Notes: a model not told the origin generated them from the sequence alone. Shown: positions 26,647 through 34,744, counted from the first letter of the stretch. The stretch is 64,000 nucleotides of DNA from Ammoniphilus sp. YIM 78166 (GCF_004522215.1 NZ_SDLR01000005.1:403086-467085); one strand, 5' to 3'. Numbers and translations are program-made.

Positions 26647-27050
26647 TCAGACAGTACAGCCTTTATTTAGCCTGGCTTGTCTCCCTTATTGGCACGGGAG
26701 GCAGCCTTTATTTTAGTGAAATTGTAGGCTTTATTCCTTGTTCACTATGCTGGGTTCAGCGCATTTTTATGTACCCTCTTGTTATTCAATTAGGAATTGC
26801 AACCTTTAGGAGTGACCGTGGAATTATCCCTTATACGATGCCTTTAAGCATCATCGGAATGGGAGTTTCTCTATTCCATTATCTTAAACAAAAGGTGCCG
26901 ATGTTTGATCAGGTGCTTCCTTGTACCGTAGGCGTACCCTGTAGTGGACAGTATATCAATTGGTTAGGTTTTATCACCATTCCTTTTCTAGCTTTGATCG
27001 CCTTTACTTTGATTACGATACTTCTATGGCTAGGAAAAAAAGAGCAGTGA
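26643..27050 (+). CDS. bdbC: DsbB-like disulfide formation protein BdbC
   Basis: 135 aa with four helices. The first loop has the quinone-linked pair CSLCWVQR, and the second loop has the pair Cys at LPCTVGVPCSGQYINW, the two disulfides of DsbB/BdbC enzymes. It reoxidises BdbD using menaquinone. Start overlaps bdbD stop. The gene ends next to a bidirectional terminator. Confidence 0.92.
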   Translation: MIRQYSLYLAWLVSLIGTGGSLYFSEIVGFIPCSLCWVQRIFMYPLVIQLGIATFRSDRGIIPYTMPLSIIGMGVSLFHYLKQKVPMFDQVLPCTVGVPCSGQYINWLGFITIPFLALIAFTLITILLWLGKKEQ

Positions 27051-27063
27051 TTCCACTGCTCTT
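27040..27063. terminator. Bidirectional terminator
   Basis: AAGAGCAGTG-ATTC-CACTGCTCTT between convergent bdbC and the Co/Ni-type permease; A/T runs on both sides. Confidence 0.88.
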
Positions 27064-27074
27064 TCTTCGATTCG

Positions 27075-27737
27075 CTACTGCATCCAAAGCTGAAACAAAC
27101 CCTCCGTGATGCCAAGGTTGTACATATAATAAAACCCAAAACCCGTACTGATCACACCGGTCGCTTGCGTAAGAGCCTTGTTAATTCTCATCTTGCCTGC
27201 ACTAAAAACAAACGGAATGCCGATGATAGTAGTAAAGAACAGCATTCCCACTACCGTGCCCGCGCCAAATATGAATATATAGGCGGCGCCTTCCCAAACG
27301 GTATTAACTGTACTCATCGTGAGCAAAACCATGGCAGCACTTCCAGCCAGTCCATGAATAAGGCCCATGAACATCGACTTCGTGTAAGAAACATCTCTTG
27401 GCTGATGAACATGCTCATGCCCCTGATTGCGTGCGGTTTTCACCGATCGCACGGCAGCAACCCCAAAGTAAACCAGCATAATCCCGACTAAGAACTCCAA
27501 CGACATCGCCCACTTTTCCGGTAGCTCACCTTTCATGAGAATCAGGACGATCCCAACAACAAATAGAGTAGCCGTATGTCCCACACCCCAAAACACACCC
27601 GCTAAAGAAGATCTCCATAGCTTTTTGCTCTGGCTGGCAATCGTTGAAACGGCTATTACGTGATCCGGCTCAATGGCGTGCTTAATACCTAAAATAAATC
27701 CAAAAACTAGAATAGACAGTAATCCTACTTCTTCCAC
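27075..27737 (-). CDS. B12-riboswitch-controlled Co/Ni-type permease (NicO/UreH-like)
   Basis: 220 aa from the GTG at 27737, chosen because GGGGG precedes it by seven bases; the longer frame to 27809 runs through the riboswitch terminator and is not plausible. Six helices; metal-type motifs GIKHAIEPDHVIAVSTI (H-x4-D-H) in helix 1 and GLIHGLAGSAA further on, plus a His-rich loop GHEHVHQ, as in NicO/RcnA/UreH transporters. With a cobalamin riboswitch upstream, cobalt uptake for B12 synthesis is the natural reading (inference). TauE/SafE-like annotation is also possible. Confidence 0.82.
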   Translation of the reverse strand: MEEVGLLSILVFGFILGIKHAIEPDHVIAVSTIASQSKKLWRSSLAGVFWGVGHTATLFVVGIVLILMKGELPEKWAMSLEFLVGIMLVYFGVAAVRSVKTARNQGHEHVHQPRDVSYTKSMFMGLIHGLAGSAAMVLLTMSTVNTVWEGAAYIFIFGAGTVVGMLFFTTIIGIPFVFSAGKMRINKALTQATGVISTGFGFYYMYNLGITEGLFQLWMQ

Positions 27738-27769
27738 GTCGTAACCCCCAAAATAGAAAAATAAAAAAA

Positions 27770-27792
27770 GCATCCTTCTAAACGAAAGATGC
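27770..27792 (-). terminator. Expression-platform terminator of the cobalamin riboswitch
   Basis: GCATC-TTTC-GTTTA-GAAG-GATGC then TTTTTTT on the minus strand, 33 bp before the GTG start. Confidence 0.85.
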
Positions 27793-27864
27793 ATTACGCA
27801 CAATAACAATATTAGTTACGTAACACCTCCCCTAATTCCCGTAAGGTTTTGCACAGTGTTATAC

Positions 27865-28030
27865 TCTTGTGGCAGGTCTCCTGACTTCGCTTCAACCATC
27901 TATTTCTCCTTCCCAGTTGCAACAACCAGTGGTATCCTAAAATAGATGTCAGCATTACAGTGGCGGGTCCGTGTCGGAATTGCACCGAGCTTCCCTATTA
28001 AGCTGTTAACCTACTAACAGCACCATAAAA
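27865..28030 (-). ncRNA. Cobalamin (AdoCbl) riboswitch
   Basis: Minus strand contains the B12 box AGTCAGGAGACCTGCC, the core CGGACCCGCCACTGTAA and CTCGGTGCAATTCCGACACG, in the order and spacing of cobalamin aptamers. Followed by an intrinsic terminator, so high cobalamin should shut off the downstream metal permease. Confidence 0.93.
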
Positions 28031-28102
28031 GCAAAAATATTTAATTATAGATTATACACTACCATAACTAACCAGTAATCTCAATGGTCCCTTTATAGAT
28101 TT

Positions 28103-29202
28103 TCATCCAGCCACCATCGTACAGTTCCTACCCTGAGCTTTTGCTTGGTACAAAGCTTTGTCCGCTTCATGATAAAGCTTGAATCCATCTTCCACATTTT
28201 CCGGATAGGTGGCGATCCCGATGGAGACCGTGATGCTTAGAATCGTCCCATCAGCAAGCTGGATCCGTTGATCCATCACATTCTTCCGAATTCGTTCAGC
28301 TATCTCAAAGGCCTCGGTGCTCGTTGTCTTCGCCATAATGACTGAGAATTCCTCTCCACCGTTTCTTGATACGGTGTCCTCTTTACGAACAGATTTTTGA
28401 AGGATACTTGCAAATTGTCTGAGCACTTCGTCGCCTGTACTATGCCCATATGTATCATTTATCTTCTTGAAAAAACGATATCTAGAACAATCAGACTTAA
28501 TGACTGATGCAGTTCTCTGGATTGATTCACCAATTGCCGATACGAATCCTCGAAATAATGTACATTATGAACCCCCGTCAGATAGTCTTTCTTGACTCGC
28601 ATCTCAAGATCTTTTAAAATTTCTTCGTTTCTGCGGAGGGTTGTAATCAAAGATACGGATACGTATCCTCCAAAAAAGGAGAAAAACCAATATTCCGCAA
28701 TAACCCCTATATATAACTCTAAGCTATGATGAACAAGAACAAAATATTTAGTAATCGTCAGAATGATACAGGAAAACAACGTTGCCATCGCCCATTGATT
28801 CCATACCCCTCTTACTTTCTTGGATAAGATCATGCCAAAAATATAAACGAGAATAATAGCGACGACGGCGAAAAACGCCGCTTCACTCCATCCAAATAAT
28901 AAGATTCTTGCTATCGCAATCAGGGAAGCAGCCGTAAAGGCAGCCATCGCTCCCACAAAGATTAAACATAAAATGATGGGAACATGACGTAAGTCCAAGA
29001 GGGAGCCATCAATCGTCTTAAACCCAAACCCCATAAGGACAATTCCCAAGAAACCATACATAACACCATGAACAAGCTGTTTTAGGCTGGTTTGGGGTTC
29101 TACAAGCCTTGGAAACCGTTTTACGAGCTGGTGTCCGACGAAAAGAAAGGCCACTAAGATAGAGAAATTGGATATAAAATTATGAACAAACATTAATCTC
29201 AC
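28103..29202 (-). pseudogene. Membrane GGDEF diguanylate cyclase, frameshifted
   Basis: Two frames form one protein: 29202-28459 gives five to six membrane helices (5TMR-LYT-like) and the start of a GGDEF domain; 28426-28103 gives the rest with an intact GGEEF active site (VSRNGGEEFSVIM). The first frame ends after LIVLDIVFSRR; adding one T in the run at 28470-28475 restores FFKKINDTYGHSTGDEVL, the normal GGDEF sequence. The second Asp of the metal motif (DID in most cyclases) is also Val here. Either a sequencing error in a homopolymer or a decaying gene; the D-to-V change favours real decay or a degenerate domain. Confidence 0.82.
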
Positions 29203-29275
29203 CCATGTTGTGTTTAGCTTTTCCTCACTTTATCCTATTTCAAGCCCCCTGTCCATGCTAAATCCATACCAAAAA

Positions 29276-29305
29276 AAGCATCTACCCCGGTGTCAGTAGA
29301 TGCTT
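29276..29305 (-). terminator. Intrinsic terminator of the radical SAM gene
   Basis: AAGCATCTAC / GTAGATGCTT, then TTTTTTT on the minus strand. Confidence 0.88.
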
Positions 29306-29317
29306 CAGACTCAATCC

Positions 29318-30193
29318 TTAAGCGCCAAATCTCTTTCTATACCCGCACTTCCTGCACAATTCCTCCACCGCTTCTCTCTTGGAAAATCCATAGAATAAGT
29401 TGTTCGCTCTTTCGCTTTCCACAATGTCAGAGAACGGTGTGCTGTGTACGTTTCCTAAATTGATGACACCCTCGCCATCCAGACAGCATGGAACCACCGT
29501 TCCATCCACGAGAATCGCCGCTTGGCTGCGCAGCGCATGGCAAAATCCTTTTCCATCGTCTTCAGGGGCCTCTAGGCTCGGCCATTGAAATTCATGATCT
29601 TGATTTAAATAAATCCGTTCAGCTATTTTAACCCCGCTGCCCGGCACTACTTTTTCTTCGATTCTAAAGTCAAGGTTAAACTCCTTCTCAAGGACTTCGA
29701 GGGTTTCTCGGTTTCTGCTTTTTTGCAGGTTCGTTGCGTTGTCCTGATCTAAATTCCATAGTCTAAAGGAAAAGATCACCTTATGCTCCGCCGCTTCCCT
29801 AACAAAGGATAAAATATGAGACAAATAACCTTCCCGATCCTCTGAACCTTCATGCCCATCAAAGCTATGAAGCGAGAAGTTCATTTGGCGCAGCGCTGGT
29901 TTTCCTAATAACTTATGCTTCGTCTTAGCGATCAGCGTTCCATTCGTGGTGATGTTGACCTTGAAGCCTTTTTCATGGCTTAGGTCAAGCAGCTCATCAA
30001 TTTTGGGATGGAGAAGTGGCTCCCCTTTCACATGGAGATAAATATGGTTCGTATGCGGCTTAATTTGATCCAATATATGATTGAACGTATCTAGTTTAAT
30101 AAAATTCGCCTTTCGAGCCGTCTGCGGGCAAAAGGTGCAAGCAAGGTTACATACGCTTGTAATTTCGATATAAACTTTCTTAAATGTTTTCAA
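29318..30193 (-). CDS. Radical SAM/SPASM domain protein
   Basis: 291 aa. The radical SAM cluster motif is CNLACTFC (CxxxCxxC, residues 16-23), followed by HVKGEPLLHP, the GGE-like SAM-binding segment. The C-terminal third has a SPASM-type auxiliary cluster: ILVDGTVVPCCLDGEG then LCRKCGYRKR. SPASM proteins modify peptides or act as anaerobic sulfatase-like maturases; no precursor peptide gene is seen beside it. ATG at 30193 follows AAGGGGAG. Monocistronic with a terminator. Confidence 0.85.
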   Translation of the reverse strand: MKTFKKVYIEITSVCNLACTFCPQTARKANFIKLDTFNHILDQIKPHTNHIYLHVKGEPLLHPKIDELLDLSHEKGFKVNITTNGTLIAKTKHKLLGKPALRQMNFSLHSFDGHEGSEDREGYLSHILSFVREAAEHKVIFSFRLWNLDQDNATNLQKSRNRETLEVLEKEFNLDFRIEEKVVPGSGVKIAERIYLNQDHEFQWPSLEAPEDDGKGFCHALRSQAAILVDGTVVPCCLDGEGVINLGNVHSTPFSDIVESERANNLFYGFSKREAVEELCRKCGYRKRFGA

Positions 30194-30369
30194 AGCGTGG
30201 CTCCCCTTATTTTTTAGTCACACTATATTATACCGTTCTCGATTAGGGAAAGAAACACTGTGGATGATCTCTTTTTACTACCTATTTCTTTCAGTACTTG
30301 GTTTGATAACCATACAAACCACATAAATTTACATATTATGTACGATTCAGACAAAACGAGGTGAAGATA

Positions 30370-30816
30370 TTGAGAATATTTCGTGCGAGATTGAGAGGGA
30401 GGAATGAAGTCCCTCCTGTACAAACCAATGCCTTTGGCTTTGCCCAATTTGTAACAAATAGAAACCACACCCGAATAAGGTTTGCCCTAGATGTAAGAAA
30501 TATTCGGAATTTTGTTCAAGCACACATTCACGTGGGTCAACGAGGAGTCAATGGACCCGTAGTCGTCTTCCTCTTCGGGGCAGACCTAGAGACACTCGAA
30601 CAGCAAAATGGGATTACCACAAACAGAGGGGTGATCACAGGTACAATCACAGATCGGGACATCGTACCTAATGACCTTGGTATTCGAACAGTCAGGGACT
30701 TGCTAAGGGCTATGAGAAGAGGATTAACCTACGTTAATGCGCATACCGAGCAAAACCCTGCGCCTGGAGAGATGAGAGGTCAAATTGTACCTATAAGGTC
30801 AAATTCACGTCGATAG
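30370..30816 (+). CDS. CHRD domain protein
   Basis: 148 aa from TTG at 30370 (GAGGTG six bases upstream; GTG at 30361 overlaps that site). A single CHRD domain: opening FRARLRGRNEVPPVQT, the His pair AHIHVGQRGVNGPVVVFLF and YVNAHTEQNPAPGEMRGQI at the end. CHRD domains occur in chordin and many secreted bacterial proteins. No signal peptide is present here, unlike most homologues, and the protein is very arginine-rich. Role unknown; in spore-formers such proteins may be coat-associated, but nothing here proves it. Confidence 0.82.
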   Translation: MRIFRARLRGRNEVPPVQTNAFGFAQFVTNRNHTRIRFALDVRNIRNFVQAHIHVGQRGVNGPVVVFLFGADLETLEQQNGITTNRGVITGTITDRDIVPNDLGIRTVRDLLRAMRRGLTYVNAHTEQNPAPGEMRGQIVPIRSNSRR

Positions 30817-30818
30817 TA

Positions 30819-30864
30819 AATAAGCTTAAGGAGCAGCCACACTGAGCTGCTCCTTAAGCTTATT
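30819..30864. terminator. Bidirectional terminator between CHRD and ArsR genes
   Basis: A 19-bp perfect stem beginning AATAAGCTTAAGGAGCAGC with an 8-base loop; the ArsR stop codon lies within its 3' arm. Confidence 0.88.
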
Positions 30865-31192
30865 CTTCACCATCTGTAGAAGTCTCCACAACATGCCTGA
30901 GCATGGAAAGCTTGTTGTCCCAAAACTGCTCAAAAAACGATAACCAATCCTTGAGTTCCAACAATGCCTCGGGGTGTAGCTTATAGCGTGTCTCTCGTCC
31001 CACTTTAGTCATACTCACAAGCTTCGACTCTGATAAGATGCGCAGATGTTTAGACACAGCCGTTCGACTGATTGGAAAGTGATGGCTGATCATGGTAACA
31101 GGCATTTCCTCATAAGCAAGAAGTTTAAGCATTTCTCGCCTGGTTGGATCAGCAATCGCATCGAATACATCATGCTTGTGCAGCGCTGACAT
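30860..31192 (-). CDS. ArsR-family transcriptional regulator (SdpR-like)
   Basis: 110 aa winged-helix repressor. HTH ISHHFPISRTAVSKHLRIL is preceded by DAIADPTRREMLKLL; no metal-site cysteines, so it belongs to the non-metal SdpR-like subgroup that pairs with AHSA1-domain proteins. Its ATG overlaps the stop of the upstream AHSA1 gene (TAATG). In most such pairs the regulator comes first; here it is second. It probably binds the two AACC-N4-GGTT palindromes upstream of the operon, giving autoregulation. Confidence 0.88.
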   Translation of the reverse strand: MSALHKHDVFDAIADPTRREMLKLLAYEEMPVTMISHHFPISRTAVSKHLRILSESKLVSMTKVGRETRYKLHPEALLELKDWLSFFEQFWDNKLSMLRHVVETSTDGEE

Positions 31193-31608
31193 TATCCTTC
31201 AACCACTTCTCGAAGCCTAACGGTAACAATCGTCTCCCATCCATTCCCCATTCTGTCACGGATAACAGATTGTTTTTCTTGCACTGGCGGCATAAGATCG
31301 TCAGGTTCGCCCCACCCAGAATGAGTCAGGGTAAATTCTGTTTTGCCGTCTGTCTCTTTCAATTCAAACGATACTTCCCATCCATTACCTCCCCAAGAAA
31401 AAGCCAGTCGATGCGGAGCTGCAAGTTCCAATACCTTACAGGGAGTCGGCCCAAAAGGAGACTGAATCGTAAACTCATAGCCGAGTTCGGCTTTAAAATC
31501 ATTAGGCATAAACCAAGAAGCAATACCGTCAGATGTGGATACCGCTTCCCATACCTTCTGAATCGGTGCATTAAATATCGTGGTTTTTCGTATATCCTGT
31601 AATGGCAT
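31192..31608 (-). CDS. SRPBCC/AHSA1-domain protein
   Basis: 138 aa, START-like helix-grip fold: opens with KTTIFNAPIQKVWEAVSTSDGIASWFMP and has the typical LAFSWGGNGWEVSFELKETDGKTEFTL core-like segments. These proteins are often encoded with ArsR-type regulators and may bind small hydrophobic ligands. First gene of a two-gene operon with the regulator; GAGGAATGAAAC-type RBS before the ATG. Function unknown. Confidence 0.82.
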   Translation of the reverse strand: MPLQDIRKTTIFNAPIQKVWEAVSTSDGIASWFMPNDFKAELGYEFTIQSPFGPTPCKVLELAAPHRLAFSWGGNGWEVSFELKETDGKTEFTLTHSGWGEPDDLMPPVQEKQSVIRDRMGNGWETIVTVRLREVVEG

Positions 31609-31635
31609 GTTTCATTCCTCCAATAGTAAATATGT

Positions 31636-31679
31636 AACCAAAAGGTTTCCTTTTTAATTATATGAAACCTTTGGGTTTC
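31636..31679. promoter_or_regulatory. Twin operators of the AHSA1-arsR operon
   Basis: AACC-AAAA-GGTT (31636-31647) and GAAACC-TTTG-GGTTTC (31664-31679), centres 30 bp apart (about three helical turns), just upstream of the AHSA1 gene. Confidence 0.7.
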
Positions 31680-31754
31680 ATGTCAAGACAACCCCTAATC
31701 AGACACAACCCGTACTTGCCACATATAATTTCACAAGTACCTGTAAAATACCAG

Positions 31755-31792
31755 TTGACAATGATTATCATTAATTGGTATACTGTATACCA
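31755..31792 (+). promoter_or_regulatory. Strong promoter with Fur box and GTATAC palindrome
   Basis: TTGACA (31755-31760), 18 bp, TATACT (31779-31784). TGACAATGATTATCA (31756-31770) matches the Fur 7-1-7 consensus TGATAATNATTATCA at all but one base. The perfect palindrome TGGTATACTGTATACCA (31776-31792) overlaps the -10. Confidence 0.8.
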
Positions 31793-31833
31793 TAGATATA
31801 AGAAAATAATACAACAATCAGGAGGAATCAAAG

Positions 31834-31932
31834 ATGTTAAAATGGATATTTGGAAATCAAGTAGAAAAATTGGTAGCAAGAAAGGAAAAATCCTTAAGCA
31901 AAACCATGAATTATAGTAAGAATCACAAATAA
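31834..31932 (+). CDS. Fur-controlled basic mini-protein 1 (32 aa)
   Basis: Start ATG with AGGAGG eight bases upstream. The product opens MLKWIFGNQVEKLVARKEKS and ends KTMNYSKNHK; net charge about +6, one Trp, no Cys. It is paralogous to the next ORF (shared MLxW, FG, EKL, KTMNYS..HK). Predicted amphipathic helix. The promoter has a near-consensus Fur box, so expression should rise on iron starvation. Analogy (not homology) with Fur-regulated basic proteins FbpA/B/C of Bacillus, or a two-peptide membrane-active product, are both possible. Its coding status is supported by RBS, promoter and the paralogue. Confidence 0.75.
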   Translation: MLKWIFGNQVEKLVARKEKSLSKTMNYSKNHK

Positions 31933-31945
31933 GGGGGATTGCTCT

Positions 31946-32059
31946 ATGTTAAACTGGTTGAATTGGCTTTTTGGAGGAAAGGCGGAAAAGTTGGCAGCTA
32001 AGAAAGCGAAGAATCTATTTAAGACAATGAATTACAGCCGGATTCACAAAATCAAGTAA
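31946..32059 (+). CDS. Fur-controlled basic mini-protein 2 (37 aa)
   Basis: Start ATG behind AAGGGGG, 13 bp after mini-protein 1. Opens MLNWLNWLFGGKAEKLAAKK, ends KTMNYSRIHKIK; net charge about +8, two Trp near the N-terminus. Pattern conservation with mini-protein 1 at corresponding positions, together with divergent third codon positions, argues that both are translated. Trp-rich hydrophobic N-terminus followed by a cationic helix suggests membrane association. No leader peptide, immunity or transporter gene is adjacent, which weakens but does not exclude a leaderless bacteriocin. Same operon and Fur box as its paralogue. Confidence 0.75.
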   Translation: MLNWLNWLFGGKAEKLAAKKAKNLFKTMNYSRIHKIK

Positions 32060-32070
32060 AGGAGAAGATC

Positions 32071-32085
32071 ATGAACAACTATTAA
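32071..32085 (+). other. Four-codon minimal ORF (MNNY)
   Basis: AAAGGAG, six bases, then ATG-AAC-AAC-TAT-TAA, ending at the first base of the operon terminator stem. Possibly a translated minimal ORF or a decayed third paralogue (MNY echoes KTMNYS). Confidence 0.3.
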
Positions 32086-32130
32086 ACCCCCTAGGCTTAG
32101 GTTACAGCCAGAGGGGGTTCATTTGTTTTA
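32085..32130. terminator. Terminator of the mini-protein operon (bidirectional)
   Basis: AACCCCCT / AGGGGGTT 8-bp stem with a 19-base loop, then CATTTGTTTT on the plus strand. It faces the convergent FusB-like gene. Confidence 0.8.
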
Positions 32131-32781
32131 ACGAATGATACTTTTAATGAACCTTTCTAGGTACGTAACATCCGTTATATTATCATTGCATTTCTCACTG
32201 TTTATACACATATAGTTGCCTACAGCTTTATAATAATCAACAGAAGCGTTGGCAGGCTTTGATTTGGTTAGAGCCGTCACTAATGCAACTTCCCCATGCC
32301 CTTTACATAAAGAACATACATCCTTCTTATTAGTTGGGATATACTTCCCTTCGATCCCCACGATCTGATCATCGAGGTTATACACCAAGAACATTTTATT
32401 CAAGGCTATATCCAGCCAACTCAAGTAAGTGAATGATAGGAAATCAATAGACGAAAAATCAGGAAGCTTAAGCTTTTTGTTTTTCGGGAACAATTTCCGA
32501 AGCTGCGTTTCCGTCACTTGTGAAAAAGCCACTCTATTCGGGGTTAAAGAATTCAGGTATTGCTGAAGGTCTTCTGCTTCATGCAAAACCGACACCTTTT
32601 CTAATAGTTGCCTTTGATCTGACGTAAGGCTTGGAAATCCTTCAAGTATTTGGGTCTCTGCACTGTATCTTATAGCTTCCATTACTCTTGGGTCCGCCAC
32701 CGTCTTGGAAGCATACTGAACATTGCGCGCTTGCTTCTTAATAAGATTATATTGGTGATTCCTAATAAATGGTTTACACAT
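32128..32781 (-). CDS. FusB/FBP-family EF-G-binding zinc protein
   Basis: 217 aa from ATG at 32781 (AAGGAG nine bases upstream; the longer frame to 32892 lacks support). Matches the FusB/FusC family in length and layout: helical N-terminal domain starting MCKPFIRNHQYNLIKKQ and a C-terminal four-Cys zinc finger (CSLCKGHGEV and MCINSEKC). Family members bind elongation factor G and release it from stalled post-translocation ribosomes; acquired versions give fusidic-acid resistance, chromosomal ones are housekeeping. Resistance cannot be assumed from sequence. Confidence 0.82.
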   Translation of the reverse strand: MCKPFIRNHQYNLIKKQARNVQYASKTVADPRVMEAIRYSAETQILEGFPSLTSDQRQLLEKVSVLHEAEDLQQYLNSLTPNRVAFSQVTETQLRKLFPKNKKLKLPDFSSIDFLSFTYLSWLDIALNKMFLVYNLDDQIVGIEGKYIPTNKKDVCSLCKGHGEVALVTALTKSKPANASVDYYKAVGNYMCINSEKCNDNITDVTYLERFIKSIIR

Positions 32782-33052
32782 CAGGTCCAGCTCCTTATTC
32801 TTAATAGATAAGTTTAATAAGGGGCAAAGCCAAATATTAGGAACGAAATAAGCGCTATTGGGCGATACGATAATATTAATCCATCCACCCATGCAAAGAA
32901 TCGCCCCTCATTAGGCTTTGCATGAGACGATACTGATGTGGACAAATTCGAATGGATTTGCCATCTAAACCACCCCCCTCGATCATAATATACAATAATT
33001 TTACATCTTTTGCATGCTTGCTACCTACATTTCTTCTGTTTTTTGAACATAT

Positions 33053-34714
33053 TTACTCCGTTTCTTCCCTTAACAAAGGAAACTCAAGTTGAACGGACGT
33101 TCCTTTGTTTAATTCGCTCATGATCTCGAAAGTCCCTCCGTGATTTTTAACGATTTGCCGGCAAATCATGACGCCCAAACCTGTTCCTTCTTTCTTAGTG
33201 GTAAAAAAAGGCTCACCTAACCTTTCGATTACGTCTTGAGGAATGCCGCAACCTTCGTCTCGCACAACAACAGAAATCCCTGTGTAATCTCTGTTGCTTA
33301 CTTCTATGGTAATTTTTCCTCCTTGAGTCATCGACTCCATTGCATTTTTTAGAAGATTAATAAATAGCTGTTTCATTTGATTTTCTTCAGTATTCACGGT
33401 TTTTAAATCAGAATGATCAATGACCGAGACCTGAATATTTTTTAAATTTGCTTCTGCCTCTATGAAGTAAACGACGTTTTTTATGATTTGAGTAAGATCT
33501 GTAGCTTTGAACGAGACGCTCTGCGGTTTAGATAGCATGAGAAATTCGCTTACGATTAAGTTAATTCGACTGACCTCTTCAAGTAAAACTTTCGTATGGC
33601 GCTGATCAAGACTAGACTCCAGCAGCTGAATAAATCCCTTGATCGTTGTTAATGGATTACGTATTTCATGAGCCACACCAGCCGCTAATTGCCCTATGGC
33701 AGATAGCTTTTCTGATTGGCGGAGATACATTTCTAATTGTTTCGATTCGGTCAGGTCCTTGATGACCTCAAACAGGCCAATCACCTGGTGATCGATGATG
33801 ATCGGAATGACTTTAATATCGATGTCTACAATATGACCATCCTTGTGAATGACAGAAATCTCGTATTCTTGCGTATGCCCCTCAAGGGCTTTTTGATGAT
33901 GTTCTGTTCTAATTTTCATATCCTTTGGCACAATGAGAGAGGAAAATCCGAGCGACTTGAGCTCAGCTACCGTGTATCCCACAATTTTTTCGATCAAGTC
34001 ATTGCCCTTTATAATCTTCTGCTTCAAATCCACTTCCAGCATCCCCACATTATTATAGTCAAAAATAGACTGATACTTTTGCTTCGACACGCGGATAGAA
34101 CTGAATTGCCTAAAAATGAAATATAAAATGATAATGAATAGAAAAACGAGGAGAATGGAACGGAAAAAGATAAGCAAGCTAATCGTTTCGGTATACTTCT
34201 CTTCAATTTGTCTTCGCTTTGCTTCTATTATGATGTGGGTATCCGTAAAGGATTGTTTAAAAAAATCAAAAGCTTCTTTTCCTTTCTCCATTGACTCTTG
34301 GCTAGGATGGATCCCTTGGTGTGTTAATTGCACCTGATAGTTTCCATAATGGGAATACCAATGTTCCCCCCTCTGGACTAGACCCTCTACATGTTCCGCA
34401 AGAGAGGGATACGCTTGGAGCTTCAGCGACAAGCCTTTCTCGATCTCGTCAAAAGCTTGTTTCCCTTCATGAAATGGCTCTAAAAACCTAGGGTCCCCCG
34501 TTAAATTAAACCCTCTTTGCCCGCTCTGTTGGTTTAGGACAGAGATGTACAGTTCATTTATATCACGATGGATGTCATTAATCTCTTTCTGTAGCATTTT
34601 TTCCTTTTCAATCACATGCAGCATATAAGTATGACTCGTAATAATGAAAACCGTAAATAAAGTCCCCCAAAAAACGAAGGGAGCATAAAACTGTGTAGCT
34701 CTCCACTTCAACAT
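33053..34714 (-). CDS. CHASE3-PAS sensor histidine kinase
   Basis: 553 aa from ATG at 34714 (AAGGGG upstream). Order: membrane helix (about 10-30), CHASE3 extracellular domain with QQSGQRGFNLTGDPRFLEPF, second helix near 195-215, PAS (about 230-350), HisKA with VAHEIRNPLTTIKGF, and HATPase with NLLKNAMES, VVRDEGCGIP and GTGLGVMICRQ. KinB/sporulation-type kinases share this plan. No response regulator gene is adjacent, so it is an orphan kinase and may feed a phosphorelay such as Spo0F (inference). A 16-bp palindrome lies in its upstream region. Confidence 0.9.
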   Translation of the reverse strand: MLKWRATQFYAPFVFWGTLFTVFIITSHTYMLHVIEKEKMLQKEINDIHRDINELYISVLNQQSGQRGFNLTGDPRFLEPFHEGKQAFDEIEKGLSLKLQAYPSLAEHVEGLVQRGEHWYSHYGNYQVQLTHQGIHPSQESMEKGKEAFDFFKQSFTDTHIIIEAKRRQIEEKYTETISLLIFFRSILLVFLFIIILYFIFRQFSSIRVSKQKYQSIFDYNNVGMLEVDLKQKIIKGNDLIEKIVGYTVAELKSLGFSSLIVPKDMKIRTEHHQKALEGHTQEYEISVIHKDGHIVDIDIKVIPIIIDHQVIGLFEVIKDLTESKQLEMYLRQSEKLSAIGQLAAGVAHEIRNPLTTIKGFIQLLESSLDQRHTKVLLEEVSRINLIVSEFLMLSKPQSVSFKATDLTQIIKNVVYFIEAEANLKNIQVSVIDHSDLKTVNTEENQMKQLFINLLKNAMESMTQGGKITIEVSNRDYTGISVVVRDEGCGIPQDVIERLGEPFFTTKKEGTGLGVMICRQIVKNHGGTFEIMSELNKGTSVQLEFPLLREETE

Positions 34715-34744
34715 CGCTGATTTCCCCTTAATACTGCACAAAGG

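Noticed and set aside
27738-27809. Longer start for the B12-controlled permease
   Set aside because: The extra codons are the riboswitch terminator hairpin and T-run; the GTG at 27737 has a proper RBS.
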